Both the position numbers and the translations under genes were made by a program. Shown here piece after piece: positions 48,282-59,042 of a stretch of DNA of 64,000 bases. Position 1 is the stretch's first letter; each line of letters begins with the position of its first letter. The stretch lies in assembly GCA_028641055.1 (NCBI GenBank), contig CM054060.1, forward strand, positions 161,856,696-161,920,695, given 5' to 3'. The stretch is from Alopecurus myosuroides. Taxonomy: Eukaryota; Streptophyta; Magnoliopsida; Poales; Poaceae. The notes beneath the pieces were generated by a model. The model searched no databases. It was not told the origin of the DNA and saw nothing but the letters and a program-made list of their open reading frames with translations.

Positions 48282-49018
48282 AAAGGGGAAAGTGGGGGAA
48301 AATGATTTGTGGCTTGGTAAATATGTAGATTTAGGTATTCTCCACCAAATTCTTGAAGGGCATCGAGCTTGGTTGGTTGAGCAGGGAGATCTAGGTGTTT
48401 TGATCTCTCAAACAATGGAGGAGAGAGAGGAATGGACGAGCTTGCTGTCTAGGGGAAGAAGACAACTATTTATAGCCCCCTCTGAAATCTAGCCGTTGTT
48501 GTCATCCAGGGTCGCAATATTCCGGTATAACTACCGAAAATTTCCGGGACAGTGGTCCAAATATTTCCAATAATCCGGGGGCGGATTTTTCAATAATCCA
48601 GTGGCCGGAAATTTCTGGCCGAATTTCCGCCCCCATGTCCGAGAGCGGGCAGCAACGGTGCATCCCTTTTCTTCTAAGGAAATAGGGGCCGGAAATTTCC
48701 ACCGGAATATTCCGAGCAAATTTCCACCCAAGCATCCTAGAGTGGGCACTTTGGACTCCAAATTCCTAAACAGCTGATCTTCGAGTAGGCCAGAATATTC
48801 CGGGGTAAGGCCCAAAAATTCCGTCCATTAGGCAACGGAAATTTCCAGCCTCGAGTCCTGAAATATCTAGCTTCGGATTATATCGAATTGTTCCATAATT
48901 TCCTGTGCGAATATTTGATAGAGACTATGACGCCAGCTGAGAACACTTAGCACGATGTTAATATATTAACCTGTGTTGTTATCACCAACAAAATCATTAG
49001 AGGAGACATGAGCTTTCA
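48282..49018 (-). repeat. Second Copia 5' LTR, outer part
   Basis: It continues the LTR broken at 37909 and ends CTTTCA, the complement of its TGAAAG start. A TATTTATAGCC box lies near 48470. The section 48520-48850 has many GGAAATTTCC-like palindromic phrases. Confidence 0.85.
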
Positions 49019-50284
49019 AGGGGGACCCTTTCTCCTTGGCTAAGCCATGTGGGACTAATTCCACATGGTTGGTGCGGCCAAGGGAGGGCTACCGCACCCC
49101 CACATGGGCCCCAAGTGGCCCATGTGGTTTGCCCCCCTTTTTCCTTTTTATTTTCCCACTTTTTCCCTAATGGTCCAAATCTGCCCGGAAGGCCCATTAG
49201 TGGAATAAATGCATTTTAAATGAAATAAAATGCTATATAATTATTAATTACACTAATTAATAATAAATACACATTACTTATTCATTTCGAGTCCCGAAAA
49301 CACTTCCGCCACTCTCTGGTCGCTATCGAGTATTTCTCCTTCATTCCGATACAACTTCGGAACTCTCTGATTCCTATCGGATAATTACCAGAATGATTCT
49401 GGTGCTCTCAAATGTTCTCTTCGGTACCAAGATCTCTCTCATGCATCGTCTACCATTAAGTGTGACACCCAACGGTTCGGAACACACCAGACACGGTGAG
49501 ACTCCTCTCTAGCCAATGACCATTAAGCGAACTAGAACGTCTGTAATGGCCCCTGGGCATCCATTGAAGTTTTGCGTCGTTGAACCGTAAACTTCAAGCT
49601 CCTAAGCCTGTTTCTCTTCCGATACTCTATTAGTCCGATACTTGATCGTTCGGTATTTCATACCCCGTTCTGTCTCGTTACTGACATAACAATTCAACTC
49701 GTTCCCATGTCGTTGCATCTCCCGTGACTCGGTCACATGCTTGCAAGCTAATTGATGCAACTCCAGCGAGTTGGCCTAGAACTATCTATCCGTCATCAGG
49801 ATTGGCAAGTACCGCTCTTGATGGCACAGCTCAACATATCCCTCCCATTACGCAAAAGGCACCGTTATAATCACCCTGTTACGGTGTGACGTTTGATGCA
49901 ATCAAAGTAACTTTCAGGATAGCAATTAGATACCATCTCACAGTCTAAGGCTAAGGCACTACGTTTTCTGTTATCATAACTTTGAATTTCAATGACTCGA
50001 TCTCGTTATGATAAACATAAAGGGGTGTGTCCATCATATCATTCTCTAATTACATGATTTCGTTGTCAATAGTATAAATACCCATGATCAGGAAACCTTG
50101 ATCATCTGTTGCCCAACGAACTAGTATGACTAGAGGCTACTAGGGACCTGGTTTGTTTATATATCACACATGTATTAATGTTTCTGCTTAATACAGTTAT
50201 AGCATGATACAATACATTATGAACAAATGAGTTATGAATAATAATATCTCTTTATTAAATTGCCTCTAGGGCATAACTCCTTCA
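49019..50284 (-). repeat. Element B right (5') LTR, start deleted or split
   Basis: Matches the left LTR copy from about 25160 on. It continues past the site where element C broke the left copy and ends CCTTCA at 50284, followed by AGCAT. Confidence 0.85.
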
Positions 50285-51063
50285 AGCATAAATACTCCCT
50301 CTTGGAGTCACAAGCATCAGCTTGGCTAGAGCATCTACTAGCAACGGAGAGCATGCAAGATCACAAATAACATATATGATAGATCTATAATCCACTTGAC
50401 ACAGTATTCAATATTCATCGGATCCCAGCAAACACAACACGTAGCACTACAATAAGATGATCTTGATCATGTTAGGTAGCTCACAAGATCTAAACATGAT
50501 GGCACAAAAGAGGAGAAGATAACCATCTAGCTACTGCTATGGACCCGTAGTCCAAGGATGAAATACTCATGCACCACTCCAGAGGCAGGCATGGTGATGA
50601 AGAGGCCTCTAGTGATTATTCCCCTCCCCGACAGGATGCCGGGAAGAGCTTCAGAACCCTCCCGAACTATGGTTGACGATGACGGAGGCTACCGAACTTT
50701 TCATGAATGGAGGCTTGGGTGTTTAGGGTTTTCTCGAGGAAATCAATATATAGTCGGAAGGACGATGTCGGTGGGCGCCTAGGGGGCCACACCACATGGT
50801 GGCGCGGACAGGGGCGCACCGCCACATGGTGTGTCCACCTCCCTGGCCCACTTCGGGTCTCCTTCGGACTCCGTGTACGTGACAGAAAAATATGGACTTT
50901 GAATTTTGTTTCATCCAATTTCGAGAATATTTCCAGAACAACTTTTCTGAAATAAAAAACAACATAAAACAGAAACTGGCGTTGTGACACCTTGTCAATA
51001 GGTTAGTCCCAGAAAATGCATAAAAATGATATGAAATGTATAGAAAACATGTAGCAATTGGCA

Positions 51064-51366
51064 TCATATCAACATGGAACATCTGAAATTATGGATACGT
51101 TGGAGCCGTATCAGTGCCTCGCCCGGCTGCTGGACCCAGGACCACCCGGCAACGATCTTCGCCTTCATTACCATCCAAAGCCACTCGCTCAAGCTCTTCG
51201 TCTTGAGGGAGCGCATGGACAGGTGGGTCGGATCCAAGCGGACGGAGAGGTGGTATATCTTGCAAGAAGGCATCTTAAGCGGCCACACCCGCTGCGTCAG
51301 CCAGCAGAGGGAGAGGTCCCATGCCGTCAAGCCCTTGCCGGTTAGCTCCTTCAGCCGACCACACAT
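51064..51366 (-). pseudogene. Element F antisense extra gene fragment
   Basis: The minus frame reads CGRLKELTGKGLTAWDLSLC followed by WLTQRVWPLK, which aligns with the CWLERRIQPL part of the antisense gene in element C (PF04195 type). The match ends at 51113 where LTR A begins, so residues after that point belong to the LTR. Upstream exons are not clear. The orientation relative to the LTR at 51644 is the same as in element C, supporting Tat identity. Confidence 0.6.
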
Positions 51367-52320
51367 GGCCAGGTCTTCCGTTTCCTCGCCAATCTTGGCT
51401 TCTCCCCGGCTCTATGCTGATCAGTGGGCGATGAAGAGCGATAGGACATGGCTAACATCGGCCATGACCCCCATCATGATGTCATGTTTTACAGCCGGCC
51501 CAGCCGGAGGAGCCGAGACGACCCCAGCTGACACATTCCAGCCGAATGCGGCAGAAGCATATCATATCAAGTACACGGCCAAGAACACACAGAAGCCTTC
51601 TTCACCGTGTCGGCTCTAAAGCTCCAACACATTCGGGGCCTACTGTCCGGAGGACTGCCCACCGATTAGGATTATTACAAGATCAAGACAACAGTAAGAA
51701 GAATGGTTAGCTGGTTTGGTACTTTACCAAGCGGTTATAGTTGGGTCGAATGGTCCTAGCCGCCTGATTGCGCCGGCTGATGACTTCAGTCGGACGATCC
51801 TAACAAGCAAGGAAAAGCATGGGTTAAAGGGCGACAAGACATCACACACAATGTCAACTATGTTTCTACTGGAGGAGTAGGCGACCATACACTTAAACTT
51901 TGGCCGCCTGTGTCATGATTAGTAGTCCTCCTGCCTTGTCCCACATACTTAGAAGGAAGTACACTATGTATGCCCGTTAGTGGGTCTCAGCCGGCTGGCT
52001 GTACAGTCGGACCCTCTTGTCAGCCGGACTGGCAGCTCCTATATAAGGCAGTCCGCGCCTCTCTTAGCAGGGGCAAATTGACCTAAAAGATACAGCTCCA
52101 GGAGCACACTGTAACACCAAATACCACCTCATAGTTCACCCTTGCAAGAGTAAGGATCTCACAAGGCTGAGGTCTCGAACATGGGTACATCATGTCTTCA
52201 TCATCCTTGATTCCCTATCTCTCACAGATACATACGCTTGTGCCCTGTGTCCCTTCTGTAAACTCCATTATTAACGCAATGGTGATGTCGTGCATGATAC
52301 CATGACAAGGCCCTGATCTA
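51114..52320 (+). mobile_element. Element F: 3' end of a Tat-lineage Gypsy element
   Basis: It comprises the antisense gene fragment, a spacer, a purine-rich ATTCGGGGCCTAC just before TGTCCGG at 51644, and an LTR with TATATAAG (52040-52047). The LTR end could not be fixed; homology to LTR-like features fades near 52320. The rest of the element is missing because element A inserted into the antisense gene. Confidence 0.65.
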
Positions 52321-52809
52321 CTACTTCACCAAGACATTCTTTATTTCCCCCTCATTCACTTGAGGGATTTGAGCCTAGGGTTTCTTTGTGGAAAACCTAG
52401 GCATCTTGTTGACTTATTTGTGTGTGTTGTTTGTAACATATTCGTGGTGTGTTTAAGAGCCCCCAATTCAGTTGTGGGTGTGTGACTCAAGCCCATTGTA
52501 AAGGCATCGGCGCCTTGAACGATTCCGATAGTAGAAGGTAAACTAGGCCTTTGTGGCGGAGTTCATTGGAGAATATGGTGAAGCCTTTGTGGCATTCAGC
52601 TTAGCCTTGTGTGGCGAAGCTCACACCCCTCCAACGAAACATACTTCCCTAACAAGGAGGAACATGGGAATACATCCTAGTCTCAACGTGCTTCACTTTG
52701 GTTCCTTCTATCCTTTAGCTTTTACTTGTGCTTGTATCTTGCTTAGAGTTATTTTTGTCATATAGGTAATTCACCGTAGTTGCATATCTAGAAAATTTAC
52801 GCTTATGTA
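52321..52809 (+). mobile_element. LTR-like fragment, probably Copia
   Basis: Phrases such as TTGAGGGATTTGAGCCTAGG and TGTGCTTGTATCTTGC resemble Copia LTR ends in Triticeae. No coding sequence and no end motifs; the assignment rests on recall only. Confidence 0.35.
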
Positions 52810-53699
52810 TGTCAGACCCATGGATACCAGGCTATCACGACTCGTCTCACGCGGCCCATCCCAATAGGTGCAACAGAAGCATCCACCGGGTTGTCTCGCA
52901 AAGCGAACACCCTCACGAGGGTTTCGCCTCCCCACGAGATGCTAGCGATAAGGGACTTGCCCCACTAGAGGCCTTCGGCCTCCCTTCTCTAGAGAGGAGC
53001 TCTACATAGAGCCCTTCGCTTCTCTCTAGAGGAGATTTCCCTCATGAGGGAATAGCCCATGTGAGGGTGACGCCCGCATCTCTGCACGGTGACTATAGCG
53101 CCGGAGGGCGACAGAACCTCTTTAGCCGCAGTTGTCGTTCTCGTGTATAAAGAGGGAGCTGCAGCTGCATGCGCCAAAGCACCACCCTAGGATTTCCTCT
53201 TTGGTGCAAGGAGACCGGTCTGATGCTACAAGACGGATGAAATATCATCTTGAGTCCCCACGACTCTTCCGTGGACGGTGGAGCCGTCCCTAACGACCAA
53301 GACCGACAGGCGCCGCGGAGCTCCGGTTCCCTTCTAGGCACCTTGTAGTGACCTTTACCGCCAAGAATGAGAGAGAAGGAGGCCCAAATGCCAGTACATA
53401 AGAATCCCCCTAGCTCTTGTAGCAGGGATGAAAAAACGCACCTAGAACCCCCCCCCTAGTCTGAACCGAGCACAAGCCCGTACCTTGTACTGTAACAATC
53501 GCAATGCAATCCACAAACAAGCAGGAGTAGGGTTTTACACCGCAAGGTGGCCTGAACTTGGGTAAAATCCCCGTGTCCCCATTGTTGCCCTCTTCAAACT
53601 TTCCTCACGAGGCTTCATGAGGTGTGCAGCGAGCGTGGTTAGCCCCCAGTGTTCGAACCTCTTCAGAGCTCCTATCTCTGACAGACCGACTCTCCGACA
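52810..53699 (+). repeat. Element E 5' LTR
   Basis: TGTCAG to TCTCCGACA, then a primer site TTTAGCATGCCAGGTAGGAG (53700-53719). An alternative end is CTGACA at 53683. It has a GTGTATAAAGAGG box near 53143 and several short palindromes (CCCTCATGAGGG at 53039). Confidence 0.7.
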
Positions 53700-53719
53700 T
53701 TTAGCATGCCAGGTAGGAG

Positions 53720-54800
53720 GCTAAGGTGCTCCTTCACATCCTCGTCGCCATGGTCGCCTCCCACGCTGAGCGCTCCGACCATAGTGCCCGGTCTTGTAAG
53801 TGGACATCCCTCGGTGGCTCGGCTCCAGCTTTTCCAGCAGCAGACTTCGTCGCTCCCGCTCCCCAGTGTTGTGCCGCGGACGTAACATGACGCCTGTCGC
53901 TGGGTCCCCCATGGACCCGACCCAGTTCCTGCAGTCTCCTGCACGGGTGACGCTTGCCCTGTGGCCAGCGGTCGTGCCCACGCACGGTCGACATCGCTCG
54001 TAGGAAGCTCTGCCAGGAGAACAGGGACCCCCCGAGATGTCCATGGAACACCGTCGTCTATGAATCTTGATTGGTCCCCACCACCGAGCTTGCCTGGGCT
54101 GCGGGAGCCGAGTCTGAAATTGCCGGTGTTTCGCCCGTCACCCGGTGCTCACCAGTTGAGGCCACGCTCATGGTCAACACAGTGGAGTCTCGCATGCATG
54201 AGACTCCACCCAATCTAGCAGATGACGCGACCCCGCGCCTCCTTCGAAGCAACGCCCGCATAAGCACAGAGCAGCCCGACTACCGTGAGCGGCATGCCAG
54301 CGCAGGGGAAAGGTGCTGCTACGCGTTCTCCTGGGACTTTTGGGAGGCAAGCTTCCCTTCCGCGTTCGATCCTCGCCTTCCTCCATGCTACACCCGCGAT
54401 GCTCCCCCTTCAGTTTCCTGCGGAGGTACGAGGCGACCGTCATGCCCGCCGGGGGGTGCAACAGGTGCCTCATGAGTTACTTCCCCTGGTGCTTCGGAGC
54501 GCACCTCTCGAATGGTCGCTAAACCTCCTAGATAGCTCTGTGAGCGTGTGGGAAGCCTTGCACACGCTTTTTTCTGCTGCTTCTGACACTACACCGCTTT
54601 CGCCACCACGAGCCCAACGGCCGCACGGTCATGTGGCATTTCGCTGGGGGAAATGATGGCGGAAAACCTCCCAGGGAGGATGGCGCTACCACACCGGTTT
54701 GCCACGTGTCGTGCATCCTGGGTGGCTCGCTGGCCCCACTCTCCATCCGCCATCTCAAAAGAACCTCACGAGAGGTCAATACTGCATGTCAGGGGGACGG
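53720..54800 (+). pseudogene. Element E gag region, mostly deleted
   Basis: No gag core domain could be recognised. Frames on both strands are short and compositional. Compared with element G, which has about 2.4 kb of gag, only about 1.1 kb lies here before protease, so the gag core is missing or has decayed. Confidence 0.5.
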
Positions 54801-54809
54801 GGCACCTCC

Positions 54810-55536
54810 GCAACCCCTCAAGTGGTCCCAACAGGAGATCTCCTTCGACATCACCGACCACCCCAGGTCCATCGGCTCCATGGGTGCCATACCCCTGGTC
54901 TGCACCCCCATAATCAACAACGTCACCGTCTCCAAGACGCTCGTGGACGGGGCTCAGGCGTCAACGCGATCTCGCTCGAGACCTTCAAAAAGCTACGGGT
55001 GCCCCCACGAGCATCTGATGGCCACAAGGCCATTCACCGGTACCACCCGCGGAACCATGGTCCCTCTAGGACGGGTGCGCCTCGATGACACGTTTGGCAC
55101 ACGCCAGAACTACCGCACTGAAACCATCGACTTCAACGCTGCTCACATCGGGCTCGCCTACAACGCCATCCTCGGCTACCCCACTCTAGCCAAGTTCATG
55201 GCCATCACGCACCACACGTACAACCTCGTCAAGATGCCAGGGACTAGTGGAGGTCTCACTGTCCACGGCGATGTCAAGGACATGGTGCGCTCCATGAAGG
55301 ACACCTACAAGGAAGCCGCGGCATCGCACGCCATCGACGAGGACATCATTGAATACCTCGTCAAGCTTCCAAAGAAGAAGCTGTTGTTCTCTCAAGAGAG
55401 GTCAGCCACAAAGAAGGTCTCCATGAACCCCGACGGCACGGGGCTACCCTCACCATCGGAGCCGGATGGCCTCCCAAATAGGAAAGCGCGCTCGTCGCTG
55501 GGGCGAACGCTAACATGTTTGCAAGAACAGCGTTAG
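54810..55536 (+). pseudogene. Element E protease region
   Basis: The frame holds FDITDHPRSIGSMGAIPLVC followed by KTLVDGAQAS, where relatives have the aspartic protease phrase VDGG(S). A local frame change follows it, so the LNAISLETFKKL section is read in another frame. The frame then resumes with RPFTGTTRGTMVPLGRVRLD and GLAYNAILGYPTLAKFMAI. It ends in a stop at 55534. Confidence 0.75.
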
Positions 55537-56438
55537 ACATGCCTGGTGTACCAAGGGAGGTGATCGAGCACCACTTAGCCGTGTTCCTAGGCGCGCGCCA
55601 TGTAAAGCAGAAGGCACGGTGCCAGGGTCCCGAGAAGCAAGAATTCATCGTTCATGAGGTGGCGAAACTGCTCGACGCGAAGATCATCCGCGAGGTCATT
55701 CACGCCGAATGTATCTCCAACCCTGTTGTGGTGCCCAAGCACACCGGCGGGGGACATCTATGCATCGACTTCACGGACCTTAACAAGGCATGCCCCAAGG
55801 ATCCGTACCCCCTCCCGAGGATCGGCCAGATAGTGGACTCCACCGCCGGGTGTGACCTCCTCTGCTTTCTGGACGCTTTCTCGGGTTATCACCAGATCAA
55901 GATGGACAAAGAAGATGAAGAGAAGATTCTGAAAAGTCTCTTCAGTCTGATGAATGTTGACGCAGCCTTCCAGAGGCTGATGCACATCCCCTTGGGAGCC
56001 CAGACAGGGAAAAATGTCGAAGCCTATGTCGACGACATCGTCGTAAAAACCCGCGAGGAGCGCACGTTCATTGACAACCTCGAAGATACTTTCCAGAATC
56101 TCCGCAAAGAGACTTTCCATAATCTCTGCAAGGTCAACATCATGTTCAACCCTGACAAATGCGTCTTTAGAGTCACGACAGGGAAGCTCCTTGGATTCCT
56201 GGTGTCTCACCGTGGCATCGAGGCTAATCCCGACAAAATCCAAGCCATAGAAGAAATGCAACCTCCACGGCTGCTCAAGGACATGCAGCATCTCGCGAGA
56301 TGCGTAGCGGCGCTGGGGCGCTTCATCTCCAAGTTTGGCGATAAGGCTCTGCCATTCTTTAAGCTCCTGAGGCGAACGGGTCCCTTTAAATGGACCCCGA
56401 GGTGGCAACTGCATTTGAGGAGCTCAAGAGGTACCTAG
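55515..56438 (+). pseudogene. Element E reverse transcriptase
   Basis: RVT_1-type RT: VVVPKHTGGGHLCIDFTDLN, KACPKDPYPLPRIGQIVDST, FLDAFSGYHQIKM, then the catalytic AYVDDIVVKT and NPDKCVFRVTTGKLLGFLVS. The stretch between KEDEEK and AYVDD is shorter and altered (the usual TPFGxYCYxTMPFGLKNAG is missing), so the palm fold is damaged. It begins in a frame overlapping the protease stop by 22 bases. Confidence 0.85.
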
Positions 56439-57640
56439 CAAGCCCGCCCATCCTGGTCGCCCTGTGACCTCATGAGCCGATGCGCCTCTACCCTGCAGCC
56501 ACTCCTCATATAGTCAGTGTTGGTCTCGTCGCGGAAAGGAAAACTGACAAGAAAAGTGTGTCCCTGCCCAACAAGGATCCCACGCCCGCCTCTCCCCAAG
56601 AGTACATCGCTGCACAAAAATACCACCATAAGGAGGACCTCCTCAAGACTCAAGAGAGCCCGAATGTGTCTGGAGAACTCACTGTCGGCACCTCCGTGAG
56701 CGCTCTTGTTGAACATGATGTCTACTTTGTTAGAACTGTGCTTCGAGATGCCCGTGAGAGGTACCCTGTGCAGGAGAAGCTTCTGTACGCACTCCTTGTG
56801 GCCTCCAGAAAGGTCCACCATTACTTTGAGGAGCACCCCATCACACTGGTATTCGTTTTCTCTATGGAGCAAATCTTGTGCAACTCCAACGCCACGGGGC
56901 ATGTCGCGGAATGGGCGGTTGAGCTCCAGCACTTTGAGATCGAGTTCCTCGCCACCAAGACGGTCAAAGGAGGAGCTCTAGCGGAGTTCGACGTGGAGTG
57001 GACCAACCCACCGCCAGAAGAGGACCTCTAGGAGGAAACCGCCGAACCAGGAAAGTTGGCCCGAGGGATGTGGACCATGCACTTCAACAGTGCCTTCTCC
57101 TCCGAAGACTCGGGGGCTGGCATCATACCCACGTCACTGATAGGCAACAAGATCTACTACACCGTCCAGCTCCACTTTGGCTGTAGGTCCAAGGTCTCAA
57201 ACAACACCACCGAATATGAGGGCCTCCTCACCGGCATTAGGGACACCATCGCTCTTGGCATCAAGCGCCTCACCATCAAGGGATACTCACAACTCCTAGT
57301 GAACTTATCTAACAAGAGATACACGGCCAAGAACCCGCACATGGGCATGTACCTTGAAGAAGTTTGCAAGTTCGAGAAGCGCTTCCTCTGCATGGAGCTG
57401 CAACACATCCCTCGGGCGGACAATAAATAAGCAGACGACATTGCCAAGAGAGCATCAAAGAACTTGGCGCATGCCCCAGGCGTGTTTGAAGAGAGGCTCG
57501 AGAAGCCGTCTATCATACCACCCATCGACGACGACGAGACCCCAGGCCACCAGCACCTCGAGGAGGAGCTCCCACCAGCTCCCGCCCAAGGCGCACCAGA
57601 CTGCAGAAACCCATCGGGATGCCCCCTCGTGCTGGCCTCC
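56439..57640 (+). pseudogene. Element E RNase H and Tat-type second RNase H
   Basis: First RNase H remnants: RDARERYPVQEKLLYALLVA and FSMEQILCNSNATGHVAEWA, stop at 57029. Then the archaeal-type second RNase H in another frame from 57056: MWTMHFNSAFSSEDSGAGII, SNNTTEYEGLLTGIRDTIAL, GYSQLLVNLSNKRY, MELQHIPRADNK, stop TAA at 57428. Active-site changes are visible: FDGS reads FNSA and GDSQ reads GYSQ. The presence of two RNase H domains is a known mark of Tat elements. Confidence 0.82.
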
Positions 57641-58548
57641 ACTCACGAGGAAGCATGCTGGAACAAGAGCCTCATCGACTACATCTAGAAGGGGGACCTC
57701 CCCGAAGACGAAGCAGATCGCGTCTCTCGCTAGGCCAAGATCTACTGCGTCATCGACCACAAGGTGTACCGGAGGCGCCCCAACAGGGTGGCGCTGCTGT
57801 GCGCCCCCCAGACAACGACATGGACCTCCTCAAGGACATACACCAAGGAGACTGTGGCCACAACTCTTCATCGCGCACGCTCGTCGACTAGGCCTTCCGC
57901 TACAACTTCTACTTGCCCAACGCCCTCAAGGACGCCACCGAGCTCATCAAGACATGCGAAGCATGCCAGTTCCACTTCAAGCAAACACACCAGCCCGCGC
58001 AATGACTACGGACCATCCCTCTCTCGTGGCCGTTTGCGGTCTGGGGGCTGGACATCCTGGGACTATCCCCGCGAGGGCTCAGGGCTATCGGTACCTCTAC
58101 GTCACCGTCGACAAATTCACCAAGTGGAAGTAGGTACAACCAGTCCAGGACATCCCGACAAGGTCAAAAGTGAAGTTCATCAAGGGGTTGGTGTGCCTCT
58201 TCGGCGTCCCGAACCGCACCATCACCGCAAACAGTGCACAATTCACCAACGGTCTCTTCAAGTCCTACTGCGCGAACCTTGGCACGAAGATCTGCTATGC
58301 CCTTGTCGCCCACCCACGCAGCAACGGCCAGGCGGAACACACCAACAATGAGTTCCTCAAGGGTCTCAAGATGAGGAGCTGTAACAAACTCAAATCCCAC
58401 AGAAAGAGTGGATCGACGAGCTCCAGTCGGTGCTGTGATCCATCCGCACCACCGTGACAAAGCCCACAGGGAAAACACCATTCTCCCTCGTCTACGGAGC
58501 TGAAGTTGTCCTTCCCGCTGAACTCAAGCATGGGTCTCCTCAAGCCCT
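57641..58548 (+). pseudogene. Element E integrase, broken by element G
   Basis: Pieces in several frames: QGDCGHNSSSRTLVD (zinc region), TCEACQFH-like section near 57955, YRYLYVTVDKFTKW (58085), VCLFGVPNRTITANSAQFTN (58190-58250) and HPRSNGQAEHTNNEFLKGLK. The catalytic TDNGTQFT reads TANSAQFT, so the core is dead. The sequence YGAEVVLPAEL near 58496 is the usual C-terminal phrase; it ends at the LTR of G. Confidence 0.85.
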
Positions 58549-59042
58549 TGTGACAAAGATATGGATCCTGGACCCTGCGGGTAAGGACACCCCATCTCAG
58601 GCCCAAGGTTAAGGCCCAAGAAGGGAAGCCCTTGGAGTATTCCGGAAGGCCCACATGAATACCACCCGCAATGCCTTGCGGGCTAAGTTAGGAAACTTGT
58701 AACCGACATAGGGTTAGAGTTCGAGTCCTCTCCGGGTAGGGTTTGAGACCTGGCCACCTATATAAGGCCAGGAGAACCACCGGAAGAGGACCAAGCAATA
58801 CCGCACCACCAAAGCCTTAAACTCGAGATCTTGCTCTTGATTCGAGCAACCACCATTGTAACCGATCTACTCAATAATACAGATCGACAGAGGCAGGAGT
58901 AAGGGTTCTACCTCCACGAGGGCCCTGAACCTGGGTAAATCTCGCCCCCTGTCTAGCCGACGATTCCACCAGCGCTCATGGGTTCTCCTATTCGAAACCC
59001 GATAGGTTCACCTAAGGGATTTGTAGAGTCAGAGATTCGACA
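58549..59042 (+). repeat. Element G 5' LTR
   Basis: It starts TGTGACAAAG (or TGACAAAG at 58551) and ends ATTCGACA. A TATATAAG box lies at 58759-58766. The 3' part has GGCAGGAGTAAGG and GAACCTGGGTAAA, phrases shared with the LTRs of C and E. Confidence 0.8.

Larger units (their letters stand above)
31830..49018 (-). mobile_element. Second Copia element, with 5' LTR split by element D
   Basis: Minus-strand order from right to left: 5' LTR (37395-37909 plus 48282-49018, TGAAAG to CTTTCA, about 1.25 kb), primer site TGGTATCAAAG (37382-37392), gag, protease, integrase, reverse transcriptase. RNase H and the 3' LTR are missing at the join near 31829. The order INT before RT proves Copia. Several stops divide the polyprotein. 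Confidence 0.88.
24705..50284 (-). mobile_element. Element B: Copia-type LTR pair, heavily nested
   Basis: The outer ends are TGAAGG at 24705 and CCTTCA at 50279-50284, with the duplication AGCAT at 24700-24704 and 50285-50289. Read on minus, the LTR start (GGAGTTATGCCCTAGAGGC) matches Copia LTRs common in Triticeae. The part 25160-25850 is duplicated at 49019-49711, so two LTR copies are present, not one. Full LTR length would be about 1.7 kb. B's own internal region was not found and is presumably deleted. Confidence 0.8.
23367..51113 (-). mobile_element. Element A: Athila (Sabrina-like) 5' LTR, split by nested insertions
   Basis: LTR pieces are 23367-24133, 24679-24704 and 50290-51113. 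Joined, they give about 1.6 kb, the same size and family as the solo LTR at 7170-8734. On minus, the LTR starts TGATACG (51107-51113) and ends at 23367 with the primer site beyond. The split is by a solo LTR (24134-24673) and by element B (24705-50284), each with its own target duplication. The right end at 51113 abuts Tat element F. The left end runs only into the short leader at 23106-23366. Confidence 0.85.
52810..58548 (+). mobile_element. Element E: degraded Tat-lineage Gypsy element
   Basis: Order on plus: 5' LTR, primer-site-like AGCATGCCAGGTAGGAG, shrunken gag, protease, RT, RNase H, a second RNase H and integrase, which is broken at about 58549 by element G. The second RNase H (LQHIPRADNK type) is the Tat hallmark. 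Its 3' LTR is not in the window. Confidence 0.82.

Noticed and set aside
24705..50284. Single solo LTR B simply split by insertions
   Set aside because: The section 25160-25850 is present again at 49019-49711, so two LTR copies exist.
53721..54051. Three minus-strand frames of about 90-107 codons
   Set aside because: Mutually overlapping frames in the decayed gag region of element E; no domain.
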